This document shows positions 11,901-26,986 of a DNA stretch of 64,000 nucleotides, piece after piece (position 1 is the stretch's first letter; every line of letters starts with the position of its first letter). The notes beneath the pieces are model-generated. The model was not told the DNA's origin. It was given only the letters and a program-made list of their open reading frames with translations, and did not search any database. The stretch is from Zingiber officinale (Eukaryota; Streptophyta; Magnoliopsida; Zingiberales; Zingiberaceae), in assembly GCF_018446385.1 (NCBI RefSeq), contig NC_055996.1:13751317-13815316 (forward strand), written 5' to 3'. The position numbers and the translations under genes are program-made.

Positions 11901-14900
11901 CTGGCTGTCTCCAACTCACATCATTGAGCTTCTGTCAGGGCTTGGCCGACTTGGTCTCCTCTCAAGTGGCTCCAAGTTCCACTTTCAGGATACCGAGATC
12001 CTTCTGGTTGGCCTCCAAATTAGCCTGGACGACCATCGCCTTAGTATTGCAGCCTCTAATTTTATTTGATGTTTGTCATTATGTCTATCTCCACTTGCAG
12101 TTGACTTACCTTATGTGCTGCACTAATCCTTTCCGTCGTTGCCTCCGATATTTCCCTCTTTAGTCGGATGATCGTCACCTTATCAGAAGTAGGGTCAGTT
12201 GTCGCTTCAGGCCGTCGATCTTCGACTGTGCGAAGGCCATCTCCTCCTAAGCCACGATTAGAACTTCCTAAGAAGCGGCCGTGGTTAACTGGTTTCCAGT
12301 TCAACTATGCGGACCTACAACTCTCGCTTGACCTACCAGATCTTAGGGTATCACTTATCGAATACCATTATTTAGGACATATGCTTAGCCGTATTTAGCA
12401 AAAGTTCCTTTGCTAAAACTCGGATGGGCATGTCCTTAGCCGCTTCTTCGGCGTCCCTCCAACTGATGGCTGCTGGACCATAATGGTGAGGTTTAGCCTA
12501 TGCTCTTCTTGAACTAGCTCTTGGGATAGCTCCACGGCGACTAGGATGCCCTCTTCAGCCGACAAATCCCCCTGACGATCTGCAAAACCTGGATCCATGG
12601 GAATGCGCGAATGATCCACCCCCATACAAGAATCTCCTGACTCTATAGGGGCATAAAAGTTGCGATCCTAGGAGATGGTAGGATGTGCACTAAGGGAAGA
12701 TTGATCAGACGATTGTCCAACTCGATTGGCGTGCTTGATGATTGAATTGGCTAACGGATGAATGGACCTGGGGATTCAATTGGGACTCGTGTGGGGGCGG
12801 ATGGAGTTGAATGGCCAGCTAAGGGTCTAGACGGGCGACGCCTCTTCCTTGAAATTCTATGGGTGAGCCTTTGACTCCGTAGATGAAGTCGGTCTCGATG
12901 CACTAGATCGATGAACTGGAGACCTCCTTGACTCCTCGTCGGGCTTGGTGCTCTCGCCACCGATTGGGAAATCACATCCGTTGGAGCTGTAGCCGGAGTC
13001 GGAGGTGCTCTTTCCTTGGGTGCTACCTCGGTGAGATCAACAATGATTGCCCTGTGCCCCTCCAGCTAGGCCGCAGTAAGTTTCATCACTTTATTCAGTG
13101 ATGCCCTCATTGTCGTGTTAGCCGCAAAAAAAAAAATAATGACTTTAGTTAGATATCAAAACTCATGATGATGAGAAGTCTTACCAAATGAAGCATTGAG
13201 GGGAGTTGGTTTAGAGCTCAACCTGAATCATTCCTTCCTCGATTAGGACATTGTTGCTAAATTGCAAGCCCAATAGCTTCTGGGACACATTGAAGTAGCC
13301 TCGCTCCAAGTGGTAGTCCTTCAAAGCGGGAGGTAGGGACAGTTCTTGCTGCCATCGAGTTAGCCAAGATATGAGACCCAGGGGTTTGTGCACCCCTTGT
13401 GTGATGAAGGGAGCTCCTTGATCAAGTTAATAACGGCTCGGGAGAAAAAGAAGAAGACTCTATCTTCCATCTTCTTCGGGTAAAAGAAGAAATGGAAGAT
13501 GTGAGGAACGGAAAAGGATCACCACCCTAGATAAGATGTGGAAGGCATTGGGTGATAATGGGATACGAAAATATTGTGATACTTTGATAAAGAAAATTGG
13601 GATAGTGAAACGCAGACCACTCAACATGTGACTTCAGAAGGTCACAAAACCCGGAGGAGGACGATCTGACCGATTGTTACCATTCGGAAGCCCTAACAGA
13701 TGATCGGTCGGAATCCCATAGGTAGTCCTTAATCGAAAGGATACATCGGTAAAGCTTGAAGTGGTGGATCTATACCAAAGAACAAAAGAAGATTCCTTGG
13801 CCATGGAGTGCGCTTCTAGACTACCGAAGATGGGCGAAAAGAAAAATCACAGAGACAAACTAAAACTTATTGAGTAGGAAGCAGAGTTCAGAGACAGAAA
13901 ACGAAGAAGACGAAGGACGACGAATGCAAAATCAGTTATTGTATGTAGGGACATTCTTATTTGATCTTATATAGCCCGACTCGCTTAATAGAGACCATTG
14001 GATCTTTGCTGTTACATGAGTTGGACAAATTTTCAATTGTAGAATTAAGCGCATGGAATAAATCAAATCCAAGTATTCATTACCTGGTAAAAGTTACTTA
14101 GTCTTCTTTGTTGCAGGTCCAATCACATTAATGTGATGTAAACCTGGAGACACACGGGTGCATTCTCGAGAACTGAAGCGAATAATGCATTTAAATACAT
14201 AGTGACCTAGCCGTGCTGACATTTAAGGCGTAAGCTCTCTTCAAAAATACACAAGGAATCTGCAACGTGACTTAAGTAGTCCAGGCAATTGGAATTATTT
14301 CGATCGCACAACAGTCTAGTCAGTTGGACTCTCGATTTCTTCACAGTCTAGTCAGTTGGATTCTCGACTTCTTCGACTAGACTTGAAAGGAAGACTTGTA
14401 ATTTAGAGGATAATTAGTGGGCGCTATGTGGATAAGAGAAAATTGGTGACCCTGTTGAGATGGTTCCAACAAAGGGGAAATTGAGTCGACCCTGACTCCT
14501 TAGCAACCCGACCTCTTGGGCGCACCACGGCTTCTCAGGCACCCTGACTCCTCAACGTCCCGACTCCTTGGCCTCTTTACTACTCGACATCCCGTCTCCT
14601 TGGCAACTCGACTTGGAATTCAGGATTATTTCATGAAAAGGATAATCATTGCACAAATCTTTAGATTAATTCAGGAAAAGGATAATCATTGCGCAAATCT
14701 TAGATTAATTCAAGAAAAGGATAATCATCGTGGGATTATTTTGGTAAAAAGACAACGGGATGAATAAATTATTTAAAGAATTAAATAATGATAGCATGAA
14801 AATCGGAATGGAAGGAAAATAAATGTCGTTTCCAAATAAAAGGTAGTCTTTTCCGGCATCCAAGGTACACATGTACACATACACATCAAAACTCTAATAT

Positions 14901-17900
14901 TGCTCTTCTTCGTTCTTTGACTTGAATGTCCGAGCGGCTACGTTGGGGAAGCTTGACTGTCATTCTAACCCTTTTCTTCTTGTTTGCCTTCGTCTAGGCC
15001 TCGTCATTTAGCGATTGACGATTAAGTTGACAACAAAGCCAACTAACCGGTGATTTACCCGTCGACGTTCGCAGATGGATCACATACTCATGTTAGATAC
15101 TCATATTTGAATCCATAAAACATAGATTTGCTGTATATCTCATTTATTATATATGCTAGATTTTTGTCCTCAACTTCTTCTCCTTGATGAAAGGAGTCAG
15201 ACAACAAGGGTGAGTTGGAGGCAACTTCATCTTTCCATCTCCCTTATTAACTTCGACTTTAAGCAAAGTGAACGAGGAGATTCTATGTTGTCCTATTTGA
15301 TCAAGGGTTCAGAGTATGCTGCCTTAGAGGCTATATGAAGGTTGATGCTTGTAGTCAACAGAGAAAGTTGACATATGGTTTACTACAACCTTTCTACTTG
15401 ATGCCAATAATAAGCTATGAACGTTAGTTAAAGACGGGGTGATGTTGACATAGGTTTAAAAATTTAATAGAAATCTAGGTTAATCCAAATTCTTAGGTTT
15501 TTCAAGGTAATTATTAAATAGATAAGTAAATATTTCATTAATTAGCAGTACTAATACTTTGATTGTATTTAATACTTGTTAATTTTATAATTCAATTAGT
15601 AATACTGTTGATTATTATTTGATTTTGTATTATTCATTAATAATATCATAGTATTTACATAAACTTGTATTAGTATTGTAGTAAAAAATTATAGTAGTAA
15701 CACTGTATAATGTTGATCATATTATGCTCTTAATAGATATTACATTTTGTTTAATATATTAATTATTATGTAATTTGATATTGTTCATTAATAATAACAT
15801 GATAGTATTTATTATAAATTGGTATTATTATTATAGTGAAATATTATATTAATATTAACCTATTTAACATAAAGCATATTATGCCTTGACGGATATTACA
15901 TTATATTCTATATTCTAAGACAGTTTTTGGAGAGGATTGTTGAAAGCTAATGTACATTTGTTTTTTAACCTAAATCTTAAAGCACACGATTAGATGTGAT
16001 TCACGGATTTACAAATTTGCTAAATTGATTCTTGTTATGATTTCATATAATGTAAGTGGACAACCTTTTTCTCAGAAGCTTTTTACTTGGAATTGGAATT
16101 GGAATTGGAGTTATTTAATTTTTGCCAATGGTGCTCATGTTTGTATTTGTTTCATTGGATGCAGTGCGTGTTTGATGATTTGTGCAATTTTTTGTTGCCT
16201 TCTTCAATCATGTGAATTTCTGATTCATTGATTATCTTTCTTGGAGTTATTTAGGAATGGGGACTCAGAATTTCTGTGTATGTAAATTATTCAATTACTT
16301 GATAATAGATGGAGATTATCACATATGAAATTGTCTAGGATTTACAATGATCATAGATGCAATTTCTTAATAGATTGAAAAATGCCAAAACAATTAGAAT
16401 CGGGCATAAATCAGTAAAAGATTGTGTGAGATTTCTTGAAATTGTTCATAGTTGCTTGGAATTCAATTAGAACTTGTCAAGACGACCTATGGCTCTCAAA
16501 ATTCAAATTGGCTTGATTTTTCACTTGGCCTCAATGTTAAATAGCAACTAGATATCTGGTTTGTTTTATTTGGAACCAAACACAATTTCTTGAGACCGAA
16601 CTCTAACCGATGGATCCTGCTGAGACATGCATAATTTGCTATTCCTCTATCAGAATATGAATCTGTCCCTGCCAACCCCAGCCAGCTATTCGGAATTGGA
16701 TGCACACTTATAGTGATCTTAGTGATGCTTCATTATGCATGGTCTCTTGGTTCTACACTCTACCCACAAAATGCATATCCTGTTGTTTGGTTTCAGTTGA
16801 AAGTTTCTATGTTACTACATCTAACTGAATCTGATGTTTTTTTGCATTCTTCAAACAGCATCACTGTGGTCTTCTTTGCAAAAGAAGGTACAGAATGTAA
16901 CCTGACTCCGACAAAGGATTTCCTTCAACCGGTAACCGTATCTTTCAAGGAAGGTTTGGGTCAGAAGTTCAGGCAACCGTGTGGGACAGGAATCAATTTC
17001 TCAATGTTCAATGAGGCTGAGTTGATGAAGGGTGGAGAACTAGACATTTATCCGCTGGCAGTAAAAGCAGAAGCTTGTCCATTCAACAATCAAGAGCCAG
17101 TTGGTGAGGACCAGCAGCTAGAAACTCCTAACTCACAGATCACTCAGGCTTTCTTTGAGAAGAAAGAGAATGGTGAGTATCATGTTCGTGTGGCCAAGCA
17201 GATACTTTGGGTGAATCAGACCAGATACGAGCTGCAGGAGATTTATGGCATAGGGAACTCGGTTGAGAATGATGTTGACGGCAATGATCCAGGAAAAGAA
17301 TGTGTGATTTGTCTTTCTGAGCCACGTGATACCACTGTTCTCCCTTGCAGACACATGGTAAGCAATATCTCATTTCTTATATTTATCCATTCTTCTTTAC
17401 AATTTTCTGAAAAATAAACATGAAAATGATTTAAGGTAACTCTCAATTTTGAATGTTTTGTTTAATCTTCTTCTTGATGATAGGATTAGTTTCAAACTAT
17501 TCCAAATTCTGAGTTTACTTGTAATTAATTGATGCTATTTTCTTTAATTTATCCTAATTGTAGATCTCACCACCAAAATGTTGAGCAATTAGAGAACCAC
17601 ACACGTAAAAGTTAGTGTAATAGAAATGAAAAGACTGAGATGAATGTCAGAATGTATGATATTTACAAGAAAAACATAAAACAAAATAAAAAGCACTATT
17701 ATATTGGGCCCATTTCATATCATTGCAAACCCTAGTTAATAGTCTAAATCGACTTAAAAGATTTGGTAGTAGTAATGTAGCCTTTCATAGAGTTCAATTA
17801 ATAGAATAAGACACGGTACTCCAGCGTGTTAAAATGAGTCAAGTTGAAAACACCATATGCCTTTTCAACCAAACCGATCTCAACTATTAACCTGCAGTGT

Positions 17901-18889
17901 TGATTCAACAGTTAATCCAGATGCCAAAACCAAGTCCATCCTGTTAGGTCAGGAGAGAGAGGCTGAATTAGATTTTGATCTCACCTACTGGAAAACTTGG
18001 AACTTGCAGCATTACTGCTTCACCTGCAGCGAGTTCTTAAAAACACTACTGACCTAAACCATGTTGCTCTATGTATCAAAACTCAGCTCAGCCCTAACAG
18101 TTGCTCCAATACCTCCGATAAGAAAACTCGGATCAAAATGGACTGTATTGGTGGGGCTCCCTGCTTGGTCAGTTAGTGTCCGTAGTCCAATTTTACATGA
18201 ACATGTAATAGGGCTGCCTTGTAACCATTTCAAGCCCAAGTCTGAGTCCGCCATGTCTTTACATTTTGGTTTCCTGACCTGCTCCCTACAGTAGTGCTAG
18301 TGTGGTTGTATCACGACCACTTGATCAACAGTACTGCTATTGTAGAAAGGATTTGATCAACATGGCCCAATCTGTAGTCCTTTGAATGGAGGGTAAATTT
18401 ACTCACATCATGATATTGCTTAGTTTATTGAAAAAAAGCAGCTTTTTGTGTAAAATACTTTCTTGCTTGCTCATATCATAAATTTGATCAACATGATCCA
18501 CAGAATTCTCTTTGTTTTGTGTAAAATACTTTCGTGAGAACCACCAAAGCAGCTTTTTTTCCTATGTTGATGCATGTTCCAGAATCCTGCAATTTATTAT
18601 TGGCCTTTGGTTCCGAGGTTAGCTGGTTGTACTGGCTGGTCTGATTTCATCCAATCGATACATTAATTCGGTTGCCGTCTATCAAACAAAACCCTAATCC
18701 TGAAGCTTAACAAAATGTTTGTTGTTCATGGCTTTGTTGCAGTGCATGTGCAGTGAATGTGCAAAGATTCTTAGGTTCCAAACCAATCGTTGCCCGATCT
18801 GCAGGCAGCCAGTGGAGCGGCTGCTAGAGATCAAGATCAATAACAGCGCCGAGCAGCAACAGCAGCTGGAATCACAGGGCGTTTACTAG
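5965..18889 (+). CDS. LUL: LOG2-like (LUL) RING-type E3 ubiquitin ligase
   Basis: Three exons, 5965-6515, 16859-17357 and 18743-18889, give 398 residues; both introns are GT-AG and the frame is kept. Family knowledge: LUL/LOG2 proteins are N-myristoylated membrane-associated ubiquitin ligases; LOG2 pairs with GDU1 in amino-acid export and takes part in ABA responses. Seen here: MGNAGSS, a myristoylation-type start; a low-complexity N-terminus rich in Gly, seven consecutive His, Pro and Gln (about residues 1-150); the conserved central domain (DAR2; 'FSFDATVAG', '[13 protein letters not shown]', '[11 protein letters not shown]') at about 170-290; then a C3HC4 RING at about 332-371 ([25 protein letters not shown]) and a short tail. 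The ATG at 5737 is in frame and would add 76 residues, but it lies upstream of the likely transcription start and would bury the myristoylation site. Intron 1 is greatly enlarged by transposons; intron 2 is 1385 bp. Confidence 0.93.
8185..8849 (+). repeat. Left (5') LTR of the Tat-type element
   Basis: Starts TGATCCAGAGG. It contains three imperfect subrepeats of about 45-70 bases ('aggataatcattgc..aaatct') around 8425-8530, also present in the right LTR near 14635-14740. The 3' end is uncertain by about 6 bases, just before the primer-binding site at 8853. Confidence 0.8.
9230..9600 (+). pseudogene. Tat gag remnant
   Basis: Conceptual translation gives gag-domain text such as '[17 protein letters not shown]', '[19 protein letters not shown]' and '[12 protein letters not shown]', the retrotransposon gag fold. 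The longest open piece is 9355-9552, ending in a frameshift. The protease region that should follow is missing: RT text starts almost at once, so there is an internal deletion. Confidence 0.75.
9606..10506 (+). pseudogene. Tat reverse transcriptase / RNase H remnant
   Basis: The open piece 9606-9902 carries RT signatures: '[13 protein letters not shown]', 'YQGYHQILF', '[16 protein letters not shown]' and '[12 protein letters not shown]'. The catalytic box reads as a YVND-type variant near 9920, so one aspartate of YxDD is replaced. Further frames broken by many stops continue through the RT thumb into RNase H up to the MITE insertion and resume at about 11008. It is not functional. Confidence 0.8.
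10515..10999. mobile_element. hAT-like MITE with perfect 8-bp TSD
   Basis: 485 bp with terminal inverted repeats TAGGGGTGTCAA / TTGACACCCCTA, flanked by CTGCCCAC at 10507-10514 and again at 11000-11007. The arms are long and complementary ('acccgacccgac' on the left, 'cgggttcgggttg' on the right), so the unit folds into a hairpin. It has no transposase. It interrupts the RNase H remnant of the Tat element, whose text resumes directly after the second TSD copy. Confidence 0.92.
11160..11465 (+). repeat. Three imperfect tandem units of 100-113 bp
   Basis: The marker 'tttgcataagggtcgagcga' at 11231 recurs as 'tttgtacaagggttaagcga' at 11344 and 'tttgcacaaaggttgag' at 11444. 'cgacttggacatagtt'-type text precedes each. 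The array lies after the RNase H/integrase remnants of the Tat element. Confidence 0.7.
11480..14396 (-). other. Tat element 3' region with decayed antisense ORFs
   Basis: No sense-strand retroelement domain is readable. On the minus strand several open pieces (13393-13211, 12975-12751, 12625-12413, 12304-12062) string together. The first resembles the 'putative gypsy type transposon' domain (text like '[13 protein letters not shown]' just upstream) and the last has a helical, charged, coiled-coil-like sequence. Tat elements are known to carry extra ORFs between pol and the 3' LTR, some antisense. Here they are broken and the identification is tentative. Confidence 0.4.
14397..15071 (+). repeat. 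Right (3') LTR of the Tat-type element
   Basis: Starts TGTAATTTAGAGG and matches the left LTR throughout with scattered substitutions and small indels, including the 'aggataatcattgc' subrepeats. It is followed by CAGAT, which also precedes the left LTR. Confidence 0.8.
15621..15900 (+). repeat. 151-bp imperfect tandem duplication in LUL intron 1
   Basis: 'ttcattaataatatcatagtatt' at 15633 recurs as 'ttcattaataataacatgatagtatt' at 15784. Both copies run on to 'catattatgc...gatattacatt'. The sequence is AT-rich with no coding. Confidence 0.7.
17358..18742 (+). other. LUL intron 2
   Basis: The donor 'acatg|gtaagc' and acceptor 'gttgcag|tgcatg' split the RING coding sequence exactly between Met and Cys. 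I saw no transposon or RNA gene in its 1385 bp. Confidence 0.88.
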
Positions 18890-19494
18890 AGGGTGTTCAC
18901 GAACTGGCCATCAACTTCTTTGAGGCATTGCATGCCTAGGGAGCCATTTCAGATGTATATTCTTTCAATCTGCAGCTCGAACGAGGGACCCTGTTCCGGA
19001 TATTATAAAGATGTATCTTTCATCCCATTTTAATGTTGTTTCTTTTCTGATGTTTAGTTGGGTTGAAATTCATGCATGCAAACACGAAAAGAGAAGACAA
19101 TTATTGTCTCTGTTTGTTCCTAATGGTGGATGAGACTGGACTGAGGTGCAGTGCCTCCACCATTTTCGATCATAAAGCCAAATATTTATCACTTGTGATG
19201 TACAGGTAGGGGTCATGGTTATGCGGGAAGAGTTATCATTTTCATATCGCACTTGTAGGCCTGCTAGTTTTTATTTTGATAATTCATGACTAATTGTGAA
19301 AATGACTGTAGGAATTTTTTATCGATCGTCAAGATAAATCGAGGAGCACAGATAATTTTTAATAGATGATTTAAATTCATGTAACGCAGATGGTTTTTAA
19401 TAGATGATTTAAATTCGTGTACGTGTCCTGTTTTGTAAGTTTCATTTCCATTAAGATATCTAGCAAGATATTATATAAGATCTAGGGAGACTAG

Positions 19495-19689
19495 CCCTCT
19501 CGAAATGATCTAGTGGTTAGCACATGAAGTTTGGAATTCAAATTTTTGATAAAGTCGAGGTAAATGTCTCTTTTATGTGCTAGTCACTATTTCAAAGGCT
19601 AATAGTCGTTCGTGATTTACCTCCTCTGTGTTGGTCCTAGGATGGGTTGATGGAGGTATTATGGGTAAATGTATTTGCCTTTTACTATC
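19495..19689 (+). mobile_element. Au-type SINE with 18-bp TSD
   Basis: The 195-bp body begins like a tRNA-derived promoter ('gatctagtggttagcac' as box A, 'ggaattcaaat' as a degraded box B). It ends with the Au-SINE tail pattern 'gatttacctcctctgtgttgg...gtaaatgtatttgcctttt'. It is flanked by AAGATCTAGGGAGACTAG (19477-19494) and AAGATCTAGGAAGACTAG (19690-19707), a duplication with one mismatch, as expected for LINE-driven retroposition. Confidence 0.85.
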
Positions 19690-19797
19690 AAGATCTAGGA
19701 AGACTAGTCATGTGGTAATGGTGTCATGGTTAGATATTCAACAGATAATTAATCTTAGCGGATTGAAAAAAAATACTGACAAATTGAATGAGTCTTA

Positions 19798-22000
19798 GGG
19801 TGTCTGCAATGGTGGATTTACAAAATCCAAGAAGTTGGATTTTGTAAACCCAATTGCATTGCACCACTTTAAAAAGCTGAGAACTAAAGAAGCCAACATC
19901 CAATTTTGGATGCTGGTTTCATGGTGCTTTTAAGAATAAAATATTTAATACACATGGGTCCCATGCTAGTTGTCAAGCAAATGTTTAATTTTTTTTGCAA
20001 AATGAACGTTATTTGGCAACGTTTATTTTTTTGACAACGGTAAAAAAAACGACTATTTAATATTTTTTTTATTTTAATAATAACTTTTTTTTACTTATAA
20101 ATAGAGAAGTATTTTTTATTTCTCTACTCACTATCTAAAACTTTTTCCATAATTTCTTTACCACGATATTTCTATCTTCTTATTCCAAATGGGTGAAAGA
20201 TTCAGTAGTTCATTCAACAATTTATTTGGTTCTCCAAATACAGAGGGAAATTCAAGCTCTCAAAATTCTCAATCGCATTCTCTTCTCAATCTTCATCCAT
20301 CGCAATTTGCTTATGCAACTCAATTTTCACAAAATACTCTCACTGGTTCGAATTTTGTTCCTCATGCTCCGTTTTTCATGTTTCCATCTGATTATGCTTT
20401 AATAGGTGGCCAGTTTATGATGCAACCTCCTTCTCAAGTGTTTACTACTCCATCTCCATCAAGCATGCCGTTGAATGAATCTCGACGGGTGAGTCTAGGA
20501 GGATCTGGATCTGATAGAGAGCTCCCAACACCAATTTCAATGCTACGCTCTCAATTTCCACCACATTCGACGACACCTGGGATAGAAAATATTAACATCG
20601 AGGATGATGAGGAGGATGACAAAGAAATGAATGCCTCTCGTAATAGAGCTAAGGTGATGTGGTCAACCGCCGAGGAGAAGTGTCTTGCAAGAGCTTGGGG
20701 AACTATTACCAATGACCCAAAAGTTGGTAATGCATATAAAAGAATAAGCATTTTTGGCAACGTACCTCCACATACTATAATGATAATCGGCCTACGGGTA
20801 CGACAGCAAGAGAATGAACATCGATAAAGTCACATTACTATCGAGTTATGCCTGATATTGGTAAGTTCTCAGGATGGTACAATAATTTCTTCAACAATCG
20901 GGCTAGTGGTGAAAGTGACGCTGATGTTTTAGCCGCTACACATGATATGTGAAAAAATGTACACAAGAATAAAGCTTTCAAGTATGAACACGTATGGAAG
21001 ATTATAACAGAGTACGAGAAATGGGCTCCCCAATCTCTTGGTCGTCATGCTGACAAGAAGGCGAGGGCTTCCGAATCAGGAGCACATACTTCTTCAACCA
21101 ATCCGGATACTGATGGTGACTCTGAAATTCGCTCACATCCAATAGGGCAACAGAAGGCGAAAAGAAAGAATAAAACTAAAGTTACAGAAGACGAAGACTT
21201 CAACGTGAAATGGGAACAAATGCAACAATATCAAAAAGAAAAATTGGCACTTAAGGAACTCGAGCTAAAGCAAAAGGATTATAATATGATTATGAAAGAT
21301 ACGAGTGGAATGACATAGACACAACTTCATTGGCATATGAAAATAGTTGAAGAAATTACAAAGAGACGTGACCTACAATAGATTTGTCATTTGTAGACAT
21401 TTATGTTTTTTAATTTATGTTGGTCTTTGTAGTTTGTGGACGTTTATATTTTTTTAAATTTATGTTGTACTTTATAGTTCGTTGATTTGTAATTTTTTTT
21501 ATTTATGTTGTACTTTATAGTTCGTTTGTATTTTAATTCTATTTTAATTATGTACTATGTTTTATTTTATGATCTCATTGTAATGATTTATTTGTTAATG
21601 TTGTAAATTATTAAATTTTCAATAATATTTTTATGAAATTATTTTGTCCGTAAATAAATTTAGTGAACAAAAAATATAGTTAATTATTATATATTAATTA
21701 TTAAATTAATAATTTATTTAAAACTATTAAATAAAACTAATATATATTATTAATAAATTAATTAACATGTATATTATAAATATATATTTATGATAATATA
21801 TAAATAAATAGTAAATAAGATAGTAAATAAAAAATATAGATAATGATGTGGTGAGTCAAATATAAAATTGTTTGTTGAGTTTATGATTGTAGGAAGAGGT
21901 TTATAAAAATTGTAGAGTTTTTACTTTTGATGTGATAGTACTGTAACATAGTAGGTCCCACGATAAAATTGAGTTTATAAGTTTAGGTTTACGATTACTC
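19798..22000 (+). mobile_element. PIF/Harbinger-like remnant (ORF1 only)
   Basis: The left end GGGTGTCTGCAATGG, just after TTA, matches the style of PIF/Harbinger termini. The proposed right end is 22000, followed by TTA. The inverted termini agree only loosely (G.GT....G.AA), so the boundaries are tentative. The inside carries one Myb/SANT-like ORF1 remnant. I find no DDE transposase, so the copy was non-autonomous or has lost ORF2. Confidence 0.6.
20189..21380 (+). pseudogene. Harbinger ORF1 (Myb/SANT-like) remnant
   Basis: The open piece 20189-20827 (212 residues) starts MGERFSSSFNN. It has a Ser/Gln/Pro-rich N-terminus, an acidic stretch (DDEEDDKE), then 'VMWSTAEEKCLARAW', the first helix of the SANT/trihelix-like domain that plant Harbinger ORF1 proteins use to bind transposon ends. 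A frameshift near 20810-20830 follows. The next frame continues the family text ('VMPDIGKFSGWYNNFFNNRASGES', a stop replacing Trp, then 'KNVHKNKAFKYEHVWKII') to a charged coiled-coil tail near 21300. In databases such proteins are often mislabelled 'glutathione S-transferase T3-like'. It is broken. Confidence 0.78.
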
Positions 22001-22700
22001 TTATAGGTTAAATAGCGTTGAGGAGAAATAACTGAATTTCTTATCCTTCTTTCCTTGGGTTGAAAACAAAATTTTAGCAAATACAAATTACGAAGATCAA
22101 TCAACTTTATTCTACGGTGTCATTTTATTTGATTTTATATTTTTTTAATGAAATAAGGATGATTATAAAAATACCAAATAACTAAAAATCCATAAATAAA
22201 ATACCTTTTCAAAAAAAAATATGAATTAATTTTGTACCGACAAACCAATGCAATCATGCCACACACACTAAAACTAAAGAATCTCTTCTAGCTGAAGCTC
22301 TTTTAGAAAAGTTATCTTTTGCAAATCATGAATAATAATAATTCTAAGAGTGGACATCCACAACTTGAAATACTAAACCGGATAAATTTCTCTCACGGAT
22401 GCTTATTTGATTAGTTAATTGGTGATAATTTTACTAATAGAGTAGAAATTAAATTTTAACGGTACTTAAAAAAAACTCCTCCTCATTTGGCAATCAATTA
22501 TAAATTATGAATTTTAAGAAAGAATATAATTATCTTCTACTTACGACCCAATTGAATAAATTAAATTAAATTGAGTTAAAATAAAGAAAAAATAACTTAT
22601 CAATTGTTTTATTTTATTTATAAAACAAAGAAAAATCGAACTATTAGATATGGCACCAGATGGACGGTCAGATCGCGTCGACGGCATCATCCAATACCTA
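22001..22700. other. AT-rich region upstream of MDH
   Basis: No gene seen. The stretch 22100-22640 is AT-rich intergenic DNA, becoming more balanced close to the MDH promoter. Confidence 0.5.
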
Positions 22701-22706
22701 ATTGAT

Positions 22707-22716
22707 CTTCTATTTA
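22707..22716 (+). promoter_or_regulatory. Likely TATA box of MDH
   Basis: 'tctatttaag' lies about 110 bases before the MDH start codon. A transcription start near 22740 would give a leader of about 85 bases. Inferred from position and sequence only. Confidence 0.4.
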
Positions 22717-22823
22717 AGTCGCTCACGGACAGTCACTGAAGGGCTCATCCTTTCTCGCCCACAAACACAAAGTCGCCTGCTCGCCTTCTGCTCTGTTGTT
22801 CGCCTCCTCTCGCCGCCCTCTCA

Positions 22824-26986
<4,163 letters not shown>

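Larger units (their letters stand above)
8185..15071 (+). mobile_element. Decayed Tat-type Ty3/gypsy element in LUL intron
   Basis: Direct repeats at 8185-8849 and 14397-15071 (both containing 'agaggataattagtgggcg', 'aaggggaaa' and 'caacaaagccaact') are the LTRs. A primer-binding site of the TGGCGCTGTCGATGGGA type follows the left LTR at 8853-8869, which is typical of Tat/Athila gypsy elements. Gag, reverse transcriptase and RNase H remnants follow in the same direction as LUL, all with stops. A long non-coding or antisense-ORF region lies before the right LTR, as in Tat elements. The candidate target duplication is CAGAT at 8180-8184 and 15072-15076, but the LTR 3' end is blurred. A MITE interrupts it at 10515-10999. 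Confidence 0.82.
6516..16858 (+). other. LUL intron 1 (10.3 kb, transposon-filled)
   Basis: The donor 'cag|gtgatc' follows exon 1 and the acceptor 'aaacag|catcac' precedes exon 2, joining codon AG|C (Ser). About 6.9 kb of it (8185-15071) is a Tat-type gypsy element. The stretches 6516-8184 and 15077-16858 are AT-rich intron DNA without recognisable genes, apart from a tandem duplication at 15621-15900. Confidence 0.88.

Noticed and set aside
14516-14767. 83-residue ORF in intron 1
   Set aside because: It lies entirely in the Tat 3' LTR and consists of the LTR subrepeats.
20189-20827. 212-residue ORF as an independent Myb gene
   Set aside because: The family text continues past the stop in another frame and the surroundings are those of a Harbinger transposon.
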